Source: Streptomyces wedmorensis (GTDB lineage Bacteria > Actinomycetota > Actinomycetes > Streptomycetales > Streptomycetaceae). From it: DNA of 64,000 nt. The translations under genes and the position numbers were made by a program. Within the stretch, counting starts at the first letter, position 1; every line of letters begins with the position of its first letter. Shown here in pieces: positions 45,278 through 54,041 of the stretch. The stretch is from assembly GCF_000716445.1 (NCBI RefSeq), contig NZ_JNWK01000011.1, positions 1-64,000 on the forward strand, written 5' to 3'. The notes beneath the pieces were generated by a model. The model saw nothing but the letters and a program-made list of their open reading frames with translations. It searched no databases and was not told the DNA's origin.

Positions 45278-46288
45278 TTAGGAGTTGACGGCGTCGCGGA
45301 GGGTGGCTACGTCGAGTTGTTCGGTTTCGTCGTGGGCCGTGAGGTCGATGACGTGGCCGATCGCACCGGGCGGCGGCCCGACGGGGGTGAGGAAGGGCGC
45401 GGCGAGTGCCTCCTCGCCGACGACGTCGGCGAGGTCGGTGTGCTGGACGGCCTCGATGGCGGCCGCCGCCTTCTGCGTACCGAAGAAGTCGAAGCCGCCC
45501 TCGGGCCGAGGGACGGGCCGGCGGGCAGCGTAGGGGACGATCGCGCTCGCGGTGGGGACGGCGGGCAGCGCGGCGGGCGCGGCCGCGGGGAGGGCGAGGG
45601 CGGCGGCCGGGCGGGCGTGCTCGGATCCGGCGGCCGCCGCGTGCTTCCCCTGCGGCTCCTCCGTCTCGCGGGCCCGTTCGGCGAGGTCGCGGGCGCGGGC
45701 GGCCTCGGTGGTGCGGCGGGCCTGCTGTGCGGCGGCGTTGCGCGGGAGGTCGCGCAGGGCCTGGGCCGCGCGGCGGTAGGCCTCCGGGGTCGGCGTGGAG
45801 GCGGCCGGCAGGGCCTTGGCGTCGGCGGCGCCGGTGGTCTCCAGGGCGAGGACGCGCCGGCCTTCCAGGGCGCTGGCGCGCTCGGTCTCGGCGGTGGCGT
45901 ACCGGCGGAGGAGGTCGGCGTGCTCGCCGCGCAGCCCGGCGAGCTCCACGCGCTTGGCGCGGAGCTTGGCGTCGAGCTTGGCGCGCAGGGCGCGGGACTC
46001 GTCCAGGTCGGACTCCAGTTCGGCGGTCCGTTCCTCGGCCTTCCACTGGTCGGCGGTGCGCGCCCGGTCGAGCTCGGCGACCCGCAGGCCGGCGCTGCGG
46101 TCCCAACTGCGCATGAGGACGGCACCGGTGACCGCGGCGGCGGCCGCGGCGGCGGCGAGCAGCCGCACGACCACCAGGTCGCCGGGCAGCCAGGCGGCCG
46201 CGGCGCACACGACCGCGGCGCCGGCGACCGCGGAGGGCGGCAGCAGCTTGTGCAGAGGCGGGGAATGGCGGTGGCGTCCACGTGGCAT
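45278..46288 (-). CDS. Membrane protein with coiled coil and disordered C-terminus
   Basis: 336 residues. A basic leader 'MPRGRHRHSPPLHKLLPP', two adjacent membrane helices (about 19-35 and 42-58), a coiled-coil of about 80 residues rich in Glu/Arg/Leu/Ala ('RTAELESDLDESRALRAKLDAKLRAKRVELAGLRGEHADLLRRY'), then an Ala/Pro-rich tail ending in a short acidic conserved patch 'IGHVIDLTAHDETEQLDV'. Looks like a membrane scaffold; no function known to me. The ATG at 46288 has TAAATT 7 bases upstream; the frame is open to 46360. Confidence 0.72.
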   Translation of the reverse strand: MPRGRHRHSPPLHKLLPPSAVAGAAVVCAAAAWLPGDLVVVRLLAAAAAAAAVTGAVLMRSWDRSAGLRVAELDRARTADQWKAEERTAELESDLDESRALRAKLDAKLRAKRVELAGLRGEHADLLRRYATAETERASALEGRRVLALETTGAADAKALPAASTPTPEAYRRAAQALRDLPRNAAAQQARRTTEAARARDLAERARETEEPQGKHAAAAGSEHARPAAALALPAAAPAALPAVPTASAIVPYAARRPVPRPEGGFDFFGTQKAAAAIEAVQHTDLADVVGEEALAAPFLTPVGPPPGAIGHVIDLTAHDETEQLDVATLRDAVNS

Positions 46289-46346
46289 GGCCTGAAATTT
46301 ACCGTGCGTAGGCGCCATGTGGGGTCTCGGCCCGGCAATCTCTTGG

Positions 46347-46369
46347 CCACTTCTCGCCACCAGAAGTGG
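46347..46369. terminator. Hairpin downstream of the osmolyte ABC operon
   Basis: CCACTTCT (46347-46354) and AGAAGTGG (46362-46369) form a perfect 8-bp stem with a 7-base loop, about 50 bases past the end of the substrate-binding protein gene. It could instead be an operator for the gene starting at 46288. Confidence 0.45.
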
Positions 46370-46418
46370 ATATCAACCGTTCCGGTTCCGTTTCGGGTCG
46401 ACTCCCCTCACCCGTGGA

Positions 46419-47426
46419 CTACTTGTCGACCAGCCCCTTCTCCACCAGATAGGCCTTGGCGACGTCCTCCGGCTTCGCCCGCTCGGCGTCCACCTTGCGG
46501 TTCAGTTCGGCGAGATCCGCTGTGGTCAGCACCTTGGTGAGCCGGTCGAGTGCGGCGGCTATGTCCGGAGAACCGGCGTCCTTCGCGTTGACCACGGGCA
46601 GCACGTTGTCGGCGTTCTGCAGCTTCTTGTCGTCGGTGAGGAAGACGAGGCCGTAGGCGTCGATCGTGGCGTCCGTGGTGGTGGTCAGGACCAGCTGGTC
46701 CACGCCGTCCTTGACCGCCTGCTTGGCCTGCGGGGTGCCGACGCCCTTGGGGTCGATCCCGGTCACCTCGATCCCGTAGGCCTTCTTCAGACCTGGCGCG
46801 CAGAACGGCCGTACCGCGCATTCGTCGCCGGCCGCGATCTTCACCTTCAGCTTGGCGCGACCGAGATCGGAAAGGGTCTTCAACTTGTTCTTCTCGGCGA
46901 ATTCCTTGGTCACCGCGAAGGCGTTCTGATCGACGGCGTCGCCGACCGCGAGCACCTTCAGACCGCGCGGTTCCGCGAGCTTCCGCAGCGCCTCGACCGT
47001 CGCCGTCGCGTCACCGGATGCGACCGGCTTCTCCTCGGGCGCCTTCGGCCCGTTCACCTTCGCGTTGAGGAATTCCGCGATCGTCGCCGCGTATTCCGGT
47101 ACGACGTCGATCTCGCCCTTCTCCAGGGAGGGCTCGTACAGTTCGCGGTTCTTCACGGTCGTGATGGACACCGAGTACCCGGCGGCCTCCAGCGACTGGG
47201 CGTACAGCTCGGCCAGCACCTTGGCCTCGGTGAACGCCGCCGCACCGACGACCAGCGAGCCCTTGTCCTTCGTGCTCGCGCCGCCGGCGGAGCCCCCCGA
47301 GCCTCCGTCGCCCTTCTTGCTGCCCTCCAGGCTGTCGCCGCCGCAGGCGGCGAGGGCGACGGTCAGCGCCGCCGTACCGAGCACCGCACCCGCGATACGC
47401 GAGATCCTGTTCACGGAATCACCCAT
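46419..47426 (-). CDS. Glycine betaine/choline-type ABC transporter substrate-binding lipoprotein
   Basis: 335 residues. Signal peptide with lipobox 'VALAAC' (Cys near 28), Gly/Ser/Lys linker, then an OpuAC/ProX-type binding domain with 'VVGAAAFTEAKVLAELYAQSLEAAGYSV', 'VPEYAATIAEFLN', 'GVDQLVLTTTTDATIDAYGLVFLTDDKK' and 'LNRKVDAERAKPEDVAKAYLVEKGLV'. It should capture a quaternary-amine osmolyte outside the membrane for the two permeases. The ATG at 47426 is used; a GTG at 47414 in frame with GGGTGA upstream is an alternative. Last gene of the three-gene minus-strand unit. Confidence 0.92.
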   Translation of the reverse strand: MGDSVNRISRIAGAVLGTAALTVALAACGGDSLEGSKKGDGGSGGSAGGASTKDKGSLVVGAAAFTEAKVLAELYAQSLEAAGYSVSITTVKNRELYEPSLEKGEIDVVPEYAATIAEFLNAKVNGPKAPEEKPVASGDATATVEALRKLAEPRGLKVLAVGDAVDQNAFAVTKEFAEKNKLKTLSDLGRAKLKVKIAAGDECAVRPFCAPGLKKAYGIEVTGIDPKGVGTPQAKQAVKDGVDQLVLTTTTDATIDAYGLVFLTDDKKLQNADNVLPVVNAKDAGSPDIAAALDRLTKVLTTADLAELNRKVDAERAKPEDVAKAYLVEKGLVDK

Positions 47427-47440
47427 CTCAGATCGTTCGT

Positions 47441-48130
47441 TCAGCCGTCGAGTCGTCGCGCCCGCGCGGGTCCCGCGAGCAGTCGGTCCGCGCCCGCCAG
47501 CACGCCTTCCACGAGGAGCGCGAGCAGGGCCACGAGCACGGCGCCCGCGACCACCTGCGCGGTGTCGTACGTGGCGAAGCCGGCCGTGATGATCCGGCCC
47601 AGACCGCCCTGGCCGACCATCGCCGCGACCGTCGCCGTGGCCACCACCTGCACCGCGGCCGAGCGCACCCCGGTCATCACCACCGGCCGGGCCAGCGGGA
47701 GTTCGACCCGCCAGAAGAGCTGACCGCCGGTCATCCCCATGCCCCGCGCGGCCCGCACGGCGGCCCGGTCCACCTCCCGCATCCCCACGTACGCGTTGGT
47801 GAGGAGCGGGGGCATCGCGAACAGCACCAGGGCCACGACGGTCGGCACGTACCCGGCGTTGCGCAGGGGGGACACCATGAACAGGGCGAGCACCGCGAAG
47901 ACGGGGACCGCCCGCCCCACGTTGGACACGTTCACCGCGAGCGTCCCGCCCCGGCCGAGGTGGCCGAGCCAGAGCCCCAGCGGCAGCGCGACCGCCGCCG
48001 CGATCAGGAGCGCCGCCCCGCTCACGTACACGTGCTCGGCGAGGCGCTGCCCGATGCCGTCCTCGCCGGTCCAGTGCGCGCCGGTGGTGAGCCAGGCCCA
48101 GGCATCCGTCACGACCCCCACCTCACTCAC
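47441..48130 (-). CDS. ABC transporter permease (OpuCB/ProW-type) 2
   Basis: 229 residues with about five membrane helices and the inner-membrane component EAA loop 'REVDRAAVRAARGMGMTGGQLFWRVELPLARPV'. Typical of quaternary-amine uptake permeases paired in Gram-positive bacteria. GTG start overlaps the end of the first permease by 8 bases, so the two are translated together and likely form the heterodimeric channel. 14 bases separate it from the binding-protein gene. Confidence 0.92.
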   Translation of the reverse strand: MSEVGVVTDAWAWLTTGAHWTGEDGIGQRLAEHVYVSGAALLIAAAVALPLGLWLGHLGRGGTLAVNVSNVGRAVPVFAVLALFMVSPLRNAGYVPTVVALVLFAMPPLLTNAYVGMREVDRAAVRAARGMGMTGGQLFWRVELPLARPVVMTGVRSAAVQVVATATVAAMVGQGGLGRIITAGFATYDTAQVVAGAVLVALLALLVEGVLAGADRLLAGPARARRLDG

Positions 48131-48809
48131 CTCCCGGCGCGGTCCGTATCCGGGCCCACGGCGTGAGCAGCCGCTGGAGGCCCAGGAGAAGCAGGTCGGC
48201 GGTGACGGCGAGCAGCACGCACAGCACGGAGGCGGCGAGCATCTGCGCCTTGAAGAAGGTCGGCAGCGCGTCCTCGATGAGGTTGCCGAGGCCGCCGCGG
48301 CCGACGACCGAGCCGATCGTGGTCAGCGCGATCGTGGAGACCGTCGCCATCCGTATGCCGGCCATCAGCACCGGCAGCGCCAGCGGGAGTTCGACCTCCC
48401 AGAGCAGCCGCCACGAGCCGTATCCCATGCCCCGGGCGGCCTCCCGCGTCTCGGCGGGCACCGCGGCGAGCCCCGCCAGCGTGTTCCGCACGAGGATCGT
48501 CAGGGCGTACAGCACGAGGCCGGTCACCACGAGCGCGGCGGAGAGCCCGAAGAGGGGCAGCAGCAGCGAGAACATCGCGAGCGACGGCACCGTGTAGAGC
48601 AGGGTGGTCAGGCCGAGGACCGGACCGGCGAACCGGGGCCTGGCCCGCACGAGCAGCGCGAGGGGGACCGAGACGGCGAGGGCGATCAGCACGGACGCAG
48701 CCGTGATTCCCACATGCTGGAGCAGAGCATCCGTCAACTCCGCGCTGCGCGTGCGCAGATACTCCCCGCAGATCCAGTCGTTCGTGACCAGACAGTTCGG
48801 TGCGCTCAT
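48123..48809 (-). CDS. ABC transporter permease (OpuCB/ProW-type) 1
   Basis: 228 residues, about five membrane helices, EAA loop 'AVPAETREAARGMGYGSWRLLWEVELPLALPVLM'. A short N-terminal stretch with two Cys ('NCLVTNDWICGEYLRTRSAEL') precedes the first helix; this periplasmic-like leader is typical of streptomycete ProW proteins. GGGGGAGGGACG stands before the ATG. First gene of the permease-permease-binding protein unit, divergent from the ATPase gene. Confidence 0.92.
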   Translation of the reverse strand: MSAPNCLVTNDWICGEYLRTRSAELTDALLQHVGITAASVLIALAVSVPLALLVRARPRFAGPVLGLTTLLYTVPSLAMFSLLLPLFGLSAALVVTGLVLYALTILVRNTLAGLAAVPAETREAARGMGYGSWRLLWEVELPLALPVLMAGIRMATVSTIALTTIGSVVGRGGLGNLIEDALPTFFKAQMLAASVLCVLLAVTADLLLLGLQRLLTPWARIRTAPGGE

Positions 48810-48951
48810 CGTCCCTCCCCCGGGCCGCCCACCCTCCCGAACGCTTGTCTGACGACCCTAACCCCCGCCACCGACAATCACCGGAACCCGCCACAATGCG
48901 GCAACACGCCCTTCACACACCCCCTGCGCCCAGGGGCCAGAATGGGGAACC

Positions 48952-49938
48952 ATGATCCGGTTCGAGCACGTGACCAAGCGGTACGCCGACGGCACCACGG
49001 CCGTCGACGACCTCTCCTTCGAGGTCGCCGAGGGCGAACTCGTCACCCTGGTCGGGCCGTCCGGCTGCGGCAAGACGACCACGATGATGATGGTGAACCG
49101 GCTCGTCGAGCCGACCTCCGGCCGCGTCCTCGTCGACGGCGAGGACGTCGCCGGCGTCGACCCCGTCGCCCTGCGGCGCAAGATCGGCTACGTCATCCAG
49201 CAGGTCGGCCTCTTCCCCCACCGCACGGTCCTCGACAACACGGCGACCGTCCCCGCCCTCCTCGGCTGGAAGAAGACCGCCGCACGCGCGCGTGCCGCCG
49301 AACTCCTCGACCTCGTCGGCCTCGACCCGGCCACGTACGGCTCCCGCTACCCCGCCCAGCTCTCCGGCGGACAGCGCCAGCGCGTGGGCGTCGCCCGCGC
49401 CCTCGCCGCCGACCCGCCCGTCCTCCTCATGGACGAGCCCTTCGGCGCCGTCGACCCCGTCGTCCGCGAGCGCCTCCAGAACGAGTTCCTCGCCCTCCAG
49501 GCCACCGTCCGCAAGACCGTCCTCCTCGTCACCCACGACATCGAGGAGGCCGTCCGCATGGGCGACCGCATGGCCGTCTACGGGCAAGGCCGCATCGAGC
49601 AGTTCGACGCCCCCGCCACCGTCCTCGGCTCCCCCGCCACCCCGTACGTCGCGGACTTCGTCGGCAGCGACCGCGGCCTCAAGCGGCTCGCCGTCACCCC
49701 CGTCACCGAGGCCGACCTCGACATCTGGGAGGGAAGCCGCGAAGGGTACGTCGGAGGCCCCGAGGAATACGAGGACGGCACCCATGTGCCCCTCGGGACC
49801 TCCCTCAAGGACGCCCTCGCCGTGCTCCTCCAGCACGACACCGGCCGCCTCGCGGTCACCGGCGCCGACGGGCGGCCGCTCGGCGTCCTCACCCCGGCCG
49901 GCGTCCACCGCGCCCTGCGCCGGGCCACGCCGGAGTGA
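48952..49938 (+). CDS. ABC transporter ATPase (OpuCA/ProV-type) with CBS-like tail
   Basis: 328 residues. ABC domain with Walker A 'GPSGCGKTTT', Q loop 'YVIQQVGLFPHRTV', signature 'LSGGQRQRVGVARAL', Walker B 'VLLMDEPFGAVD' and switch His in 'VTHDIEEA'. After about 235, a CBS-like region ('VPLGTSLKDALAVLLQHDTGRLAVTGADGRPLGVLTP') is present; in OpuA such domains sense ionic strength or c-di-AMP. It is transcribed away from its permeases across a 142-base gap. Given that disA lies in this window, c-di-AMP control is possible but unproven. CAGAAT stands 8 bases before the ATG. Confidence 0.94.
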   Translation: MIRFEHVTKRYADGTTAVDDLSFEVAEGELVTLVGPSGCGKTTTMMMVNRLVEPTSGRVLVDGEDVAGVDPVALRRKIGYVIQQVGLFPHRTVLDNTATVPALLGWKKTAARARAAELLDLVGLDPATYGSRYPAQLSGGQRQRVGVARALAADPPVLLMDEPFGAVDPVVRERLQNEFLALQATVRKTVLLVTHDIEEAVRMGDRMAVYGQGRIEQFDAPATVLGSPATPYVADFVGSDRGLKRLAVTPVTEADLDIWEGSREGYVGGPEEYEDGTHVPLGTSLKDALAVLLQHDTGRLAVTGADGRPLGVLTPAGVHRALRRATPE

Positions 49939-49941
49939 GCG

Positions 49942-51054
49942 TCAGTTCGCGCTGAGCTTCCCGCTCATCCAGACGAGCCCCGGCGGGATCTCCCTGTTCC
50001 ACGTGTTGAAGTTGTGGCCGCCGCTCTCCAGCGTGATCGAGGAGACCTTCGCCGGGCTCTTCACCTTGCCCACGAACTCCCGCGTCGCCTTCAGGTTGTC
50101 CTCGCCCCGCTTCGACGTCGTCACCAGGAACGACGACCGCCCCTGCGGCAGGTGGTCCAGGCTCCACAGCAGGTCCGACCGCCTGCGCAGCCGCTCGTCG
50201 CCGTGGAACAGGTCACCCGTCGTCACGTCCTCCGCCGCCCGGTAGTACGCCGAGAACCCGGCCCCCGCCGCGAACCGGTCCGGATGGCGCAGCGCGATCT
50301 TCAGGGCGCAGTAGCCCCCGGTCGAGTTCCCCATGAAGCCCCAGTTCCGCGGCTTCGTCCCCACCCGGTACGACTCCGAGACCGCCCTCGGCAGGTCCTC
50401 CGCGAAGAACGTCTCCGTCTTCGGGCCCCCGGGCACGTCCACGCACTCGGTGTCCCGCGGCGGCGCCACCGTCGGGCGCAGCATCACGAGGATCATCGGC
50501 TGCATCCGCCCCTCCTTCGCCTGGAGGTACGCCGTCCTCGGGTACTTCAGCCCCTTGATCAGGTTCTCCGCCGTGCCCGGGTACCCCGTGAGCACCACCG
50601 CCGCCGGGAACGTCCGCCGCGCGTACTGCTCCTGGAAGTACTCCGGAGGCAGGTACACGTACGCCGACGACACGATCCCCGACCGGTCCCCCGCTACGAC
50701 GACCTTCTGTATCCGGCCGCCGACCGCGGGACGGCCACCACCCGGCACGTCGAGCGCCTGCGTGCCCACCACCCGCAGGTCCTTCGATCCCGCCGCGTGG
50801 TCGACGACCACCCCCATGTCCTGCTCCTGCCCGAACAGGTCGGCCCAGGAACCGTAGAAGAGGAACGACCGGTTCGCCGCGAGACCCACGGCCGCGAACA
50901 GCGTCACCTGCGTCAGCAGGAGCAGCCCCACCCGGCCCACGACGCTCCGCCACCCGCCGCGCGCGAGCCGCGGCCACAGCAGCACCGTGGCCGCGAACAG
51001 CACCACGGCCAGCACCACTGCCGACCAGAGGACCTTGTCGCTGGTGAGACCCAT
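49942..51054 (-). CDS. Membrane-anchored esterase-D/antigen-85-like alpha/beta hydrolase
   Basis: 370 residues. Two N-terminal membrane helices (about 7-27 and 40-58) then an extracytoplasmic hydrolase domain. Nucleophile elbow 'GFMGNSTGGYCALKIAL' (G-x-S-x-G-G), and the late His in 'LESGGHNFNTW'. 'VYLPPEYFQEQYARRTFPAAVVLTGYPG' is typical of the esterase-D/mycolyltransferase superfamily. It may act on cell-envelope acyl groups. It diverges from the MprF-like gene. The convergent ABC ATPase gene ends only 3 bases away. ATG with AAGAAGG some 12 bases upstream. Confidence 0.87.
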   Translation of the reverse strand: MGLTSDKVLWSAVVLAVVLFAATVLLWPRLARGGWRSVVGRVGLLLLTQVTLFAAVGLAANRSFLFYGSWADLFGQEQDMGVVVDHAAGSKDLRVVGTQALDVPGGGRPAVGGRIQKVVVAGDRSGIVSSAYVYLPPEYFQEQYARRTFPAAVVLTGYPGTAENLIKGLKYPRTAYLQAKEGRMQPMILVMLRPTVAPPRDTECVDVPGGPKTETFFAEDLPRAVSESYRVGTKPRNWGFMGNSTGGYCALKIALRHPDRFAAGAGFSAYYRAAEDVTTGDLFHGDERLRRRSDLLWSLDHLPQGRSSFLVTTSKRGEDNLKATREFVGKVKSPAKVSSITLESGGHNFNTWNREIPPGLVWMSGKLSAN

Positions 51055-51240
51055 GAGACGCCCGAGCCTTCTTTCCGAGAATTTCCTGTGCACCGATGAA
51101 CCCGACCTGGCACGGCTCCGTCCTAGAAGGCGCACCAGCCGGAACGGCCCGCCCGAACGCGCGGCAGGGCCCGACCGGAGTCGATGACCCTCGCAGGACC
51201 CCTCGCGGGACCACAGGAACCACGGGAAGCACGGGAAGCC

Positions 51241-53085
51241 ATGTCTGTCACGGTAGATGGGGATAAATCCGGAACGGTTCCGGTTCGGGTACGCCGGATT
51301 CTCCGCGGCCCCCGACCCGAGAAGGTTCCGGCACTCGTCGGCACGGCCTGCACCCTGATCGGCCTCATCGACATCGCCGCCGGAGTCTTCCCCCGCTTCC
51401 GCGCCAGCCGCATGCACGCCGTCGCCGAAGTCCTCCCCGGCACCCTCGGCCCCCTCTCCGCCGCCCTCTCCCTCAGCGCCGGCGTCCTCCTCCTGCTCCT
51501 CGCCCACGGCCTCAAGCGCCACAAGCGCCGCGCCTGGCGCGCCGCCGTCGTCCTGCTCCCCCTCGGCGGCCTGGCCCAGTTCGTCTGGCGCCACTCCGTC
51601 CTCGGCGCCCTGCTCTCCCTCGCGCTCCTCGGCCTCCTCCTGCGCCACCGCAACGAGTTCGCCGCCCTCCCCGACCCCCGCAGCCGCTGGCGCGCCCTCG
51701 CCAACTTCGTCGTCATGGGCGCCGGATCCATCGCCCTCGGCCTCGTCATCGTCAGCGCCCACCCCCGCCGCGTCATCGGCGACCCCAGCCTCGCCGACCG
51801 CCTCGAACACGTCCTGTACGGACTCTTCGGCGTCGAAGGCCCCGTCGGCTACACCAACGGCGTCGACTGGACCGTCGGCTACTCCCTCGGCGCCCTCGGC
51901 ATGCTCACCGCCCTCACCACCATCTACCTCGCCTTCCGCCCCGAGCACCCGGCCGCCCGCCTCACCGACGAGGACGAGACCCGGCTGCGCGCCCTCCTCG
52001 ACCAGCACGGCGGCCGCGACTCCCTCGGCCACTTCGCGCTCCGCCGCGACAAGGGCGTCGTCTTCTCCCCCAGCGGCAAAGCCGCCGTCTGCTACCGCGT
52101 CGTCTCCGGCGTCATGCTCGCCAGCGGCGACCCCATCGGCGACGTCGAGGCCTGGCCCGGGGCCATCGAACGATTCATGGACGAGGCCAAGGCCCACTCC
52201 TGGACCCCCGCCGTCATGGGCTGCTCCGAGACCGGCGGCCAGGTCTGGACCCGCGAGACCGGCCTCGACGCCCTCGAACTCGGCGACGAGGCGGTCGTCG
52301 ACGTCGCCGACTTCTCCCTCTCGGGCCGCCCCATGCGCAACGTCCGCCAGATGGTCAAGCGCATCGAACGCAACGGCTACACCACCCAGGTCCGCCGCGT
52401 CCGCGACCTCGACGAAGCCGAACTCGCCCGCGTCCGCCGCGCCGCCGCCGACTGGCGAGGCACCGACACGGAACGCGGCTTCTCCATGGCCCTCGGCCGC
52501 ATCGGCGCCCCCGGCGACGGAGACGCCGTCATAGCGACCGCCCACAAGCACGACGACCCCGGCGACCCCGACTCCCCCTACGGCGACCTCAAAGCGATCA
52601 TCCACTTCGTGCCCTGGGGCCCCGACGGCATGTCGCTCGAACTCATGCGCCGCGACCGCTCCGCCGACCCCGGCATGAACGAACTCCTGATCGTCGCCGC
52701 CCTCCAGGCCTCCCCCGGCCTCGGCATCGAACGGGTCTCCCTCAACTTCGCCATGTTCCGCGCCGCCCTCGCCCGCGGCGAGAAGATCGGCGCCGGCCCC
52801 GTCCTGCGCGTCTGGCGCGGACTGCTCGTCTTCCTCTCCCGCTGGTTCCAGATCGAATCGCTGTACAAGTTCAACGCCAAGTTCCGGCCACGCTGGGAAC
52901 CCCGCTTCGTCGTCTACCGCACCAGCCGTGACCTCCCCCGCATCGGCTTCGCCGCCATGCAGGCCGAAGGCTTCGTCACCCTCTCCCTGCCCCGCCCCTT
53001 CACCCGCCGACGCCCCGCGTCCGCCCCCCGACCCTGCGCCCACATCGTCCCGACCCCCGCCGAACGCGAGATCCGCGCCGCCTGA
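51241..53085 (+). CDS. MprF-like phosphatidylglycerol lysyltransferase (DUF2156)
   Basis: 614 residues. N-terminal half with five or six membrane helices, then a soluble dual-GNAT DUF2156 domain (about 260-600) containing 'GVMLASGDPIGDVEAWPGAIERFMDEAKAHSWTPAVMGCSE', 'RNVRQMVKRIERNGYTTQVRRV' and 'FVPWGPDGMSLELMRRDRSADPGMNELLIVAALQ', the aminoacyl-tRNA dependent lipid lysylation signature. It should add lysine to phosphatidylglycerol and reduce surface charge, protecting from cationic peptides. I recall the S. coelicolor orthologue as a SigE target. ATG at 51241 chosen; an ATG at 51184 is also in frame with GGAG nearby. Confidence 0.9.
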   Translation: MSVTVDGDKSGTVPVRVRRILRGPRPEKVPALVGTACTLIGLIDIAAGVFPRFRASRMHAVAEVLPGTLGPLSAALSLSAGVLLLLLAHGLKRHKRRAWRAAVVLLPLGGLAQFVWRHSVLGALLSLALLGLLLRHRNEFAALPDPRSRWRALANFVVMGAGSIALGLVIVSAHPRRVIGDPSLADRLEHVLYGLFGVEGPVGYTNGVDWTVGYSLGALGMLTALTTIYLAFRPEHPAARLTDEDETRLRALLDQHGGRDSLGHFALRRDKGVVFSPSGKAAVCYRVVSGVMLASGDPIGDVEAWPGAIERFMDEAKAHSWTPAVMGCSETGGQVWTRETGLDALELGDEAVVDVADFSLSGRPMRNVRQMVKRIERNGYTTQVRRVRDLDEAELARVRRAAADWRGTDTERGFSMALGRIGAPGDGDAVIATAHKHDDPGDPDSPYGDLKAIIHFVPWGPDGMSLELMRRDRSADPGMNELLIVAALQASPGLGIERVSLNFAMFRAALARGEKIGAGPVLRVWRGLLVFLSRWFQIESLYKFNAKFRPRWEPRFVVYRTSRDLPRIGFAAMQAEGFVTLSLPRPFTRRRPASAPRPCAHIVPTPAEREIRAA

Positions 53086-53180
53086 CCCCGGGCCACGCAC
53101 ACCCCGCCCCAGGGCTCCACGCGACCCCGACCGAGGGCTCCGCCCGGCCTGATCTCACCCCTGGGCCCTACGCTGGACAC

Positions 53181-54041
53181 ATGAGTACGACGATCGACCG
53201 GGGCACCGCCCGAGGCCTGCCGGAGTGGGACCGCTGCGCGGTCATGGGCGTGGTCAACGTGACCCCCGACTCCTTCTCCGACGGCGGCCGCTGGTTCGAC
53301 ACCACGGCCGCCGTCAAACACGGCCTCGACCTCGTCGCCGAAGGCGCCGACCTCGTCGACGTCGGCGGCGAGTCCACCCGCCCCGGCGCCACCCGCGTCG
53401 ACGAGGAGGAAGAGCTCCGCCGCGTCGTCCCCGTCGTCCGCGGCCTCGCCGCCGAAGGCGTCACCGTCTCCGTCGACACCATGCGCGCCCGCGTCGCCGC
53501 CCGCGCCGTCGAGGCCGGCGCGATCCTCGTCAACGACGTCAGCGGCGGCCTCGCCGACCCCCACATGGTCCCGGCCGTCGCCGCCGCCGAGGTCCCCTTC
53601 GTCGTCATGCACTGGCGCGGATTCAGCCAGGACATGAACAGCCTCGCCGTGTACGACGACGTCGTCGGCGAAGTCCTCGGCGAGCTCCGCACCCGCCTGG
53701 ACGCCGTCGTCGCCGGCGGCGTCGACCCCGAACGCATCGTCGTCGACCCCGGCCTCGGCTTCGCCAAGCTCGCCCCCCACGACCTGGCCCTGGTCGCCCA
53801 CCTCCCCGAGCTCCGCACCCTCGGCCGGCCCCTCCTGGTCGCCGCCTCCCGCAAGCGCTTCCTCGGCCACGTCCTCACCCGCGAAGGCGCCGCCCCACCG
53901 CCCGCCCGCGAACGCGACGCCGCCACCGCCGCCGTCTCCGCCCTCGCCGCCCACGCGGGCGCGTGGGCCGTCCGCGTCCACGAGGTCAGGGCCACCGCCG
54001 ACGCCGTCCGAGTCGCCCGAGCCGTCGAGGGAGCCGCGTGA
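53181..54041 (+). CDS. folP: Dihydropteroate synthase
   Basis: 286 residues, TIM barrel. 'VMGVVNVTPDSFSDGGRW', 'GADLVDVGGESTRPGA', 'VSVDTMRARVAARAVEAGAILVNDVSGG', 'FVVMHWRG', 'VDPGLGFAK' and 'PLLVAASRKRFLG' are the family blocks. It joins p-aminobenzoate to the pterin pyrophosphate and is the sulphonamide target. The pABA loop Arg/Lys residues look normal. ATG with TACGCT 6 bases upstream and no Shine-Dalgarno (leaderless). Starts the folate operon and overlaps the next gene by 4 bases. Confidence 0.97.
   Translation: MSTTIDRGTARGLPEWDRCAVMGVVNVTPDSFSDGGRWFDTTAAVKHGLDLVAEGADLVDVGGESTRPGATRVDEEEELRRVVPVVRGLAAEGVTVSVDTMRARVAARAVEAGAILVNDVSGGLADPHMVPAVAAAEVPFVVMHWRGFSQDMNSLAVYDDVVGEVLGELRTRLDAVVAGGVDPERIVVDPGLGFAKLAPHDLALVAHLPELRTLGRPLLVAASRKRFLGHVLTREGAAPPPARERDAATAAVSALAAHAGAWAVRVHEVRATADAVRVARAVEGAA

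Noticed and set aside
51241..51300. CCGGAACGGTTCCGG palindrome as a SigE promoter for the MprF-like gene
   Set aside because: GGAAC is present but no GTC at the required distance, and it lies inside the coding start.
51055..53100. Minus-strand extension of the esterase frame to 1052 codons
   Set aside because: Opposite the well-supported MprF-like gene; the true esterase start is the ATG at 51054 ahead of two membrane helices.
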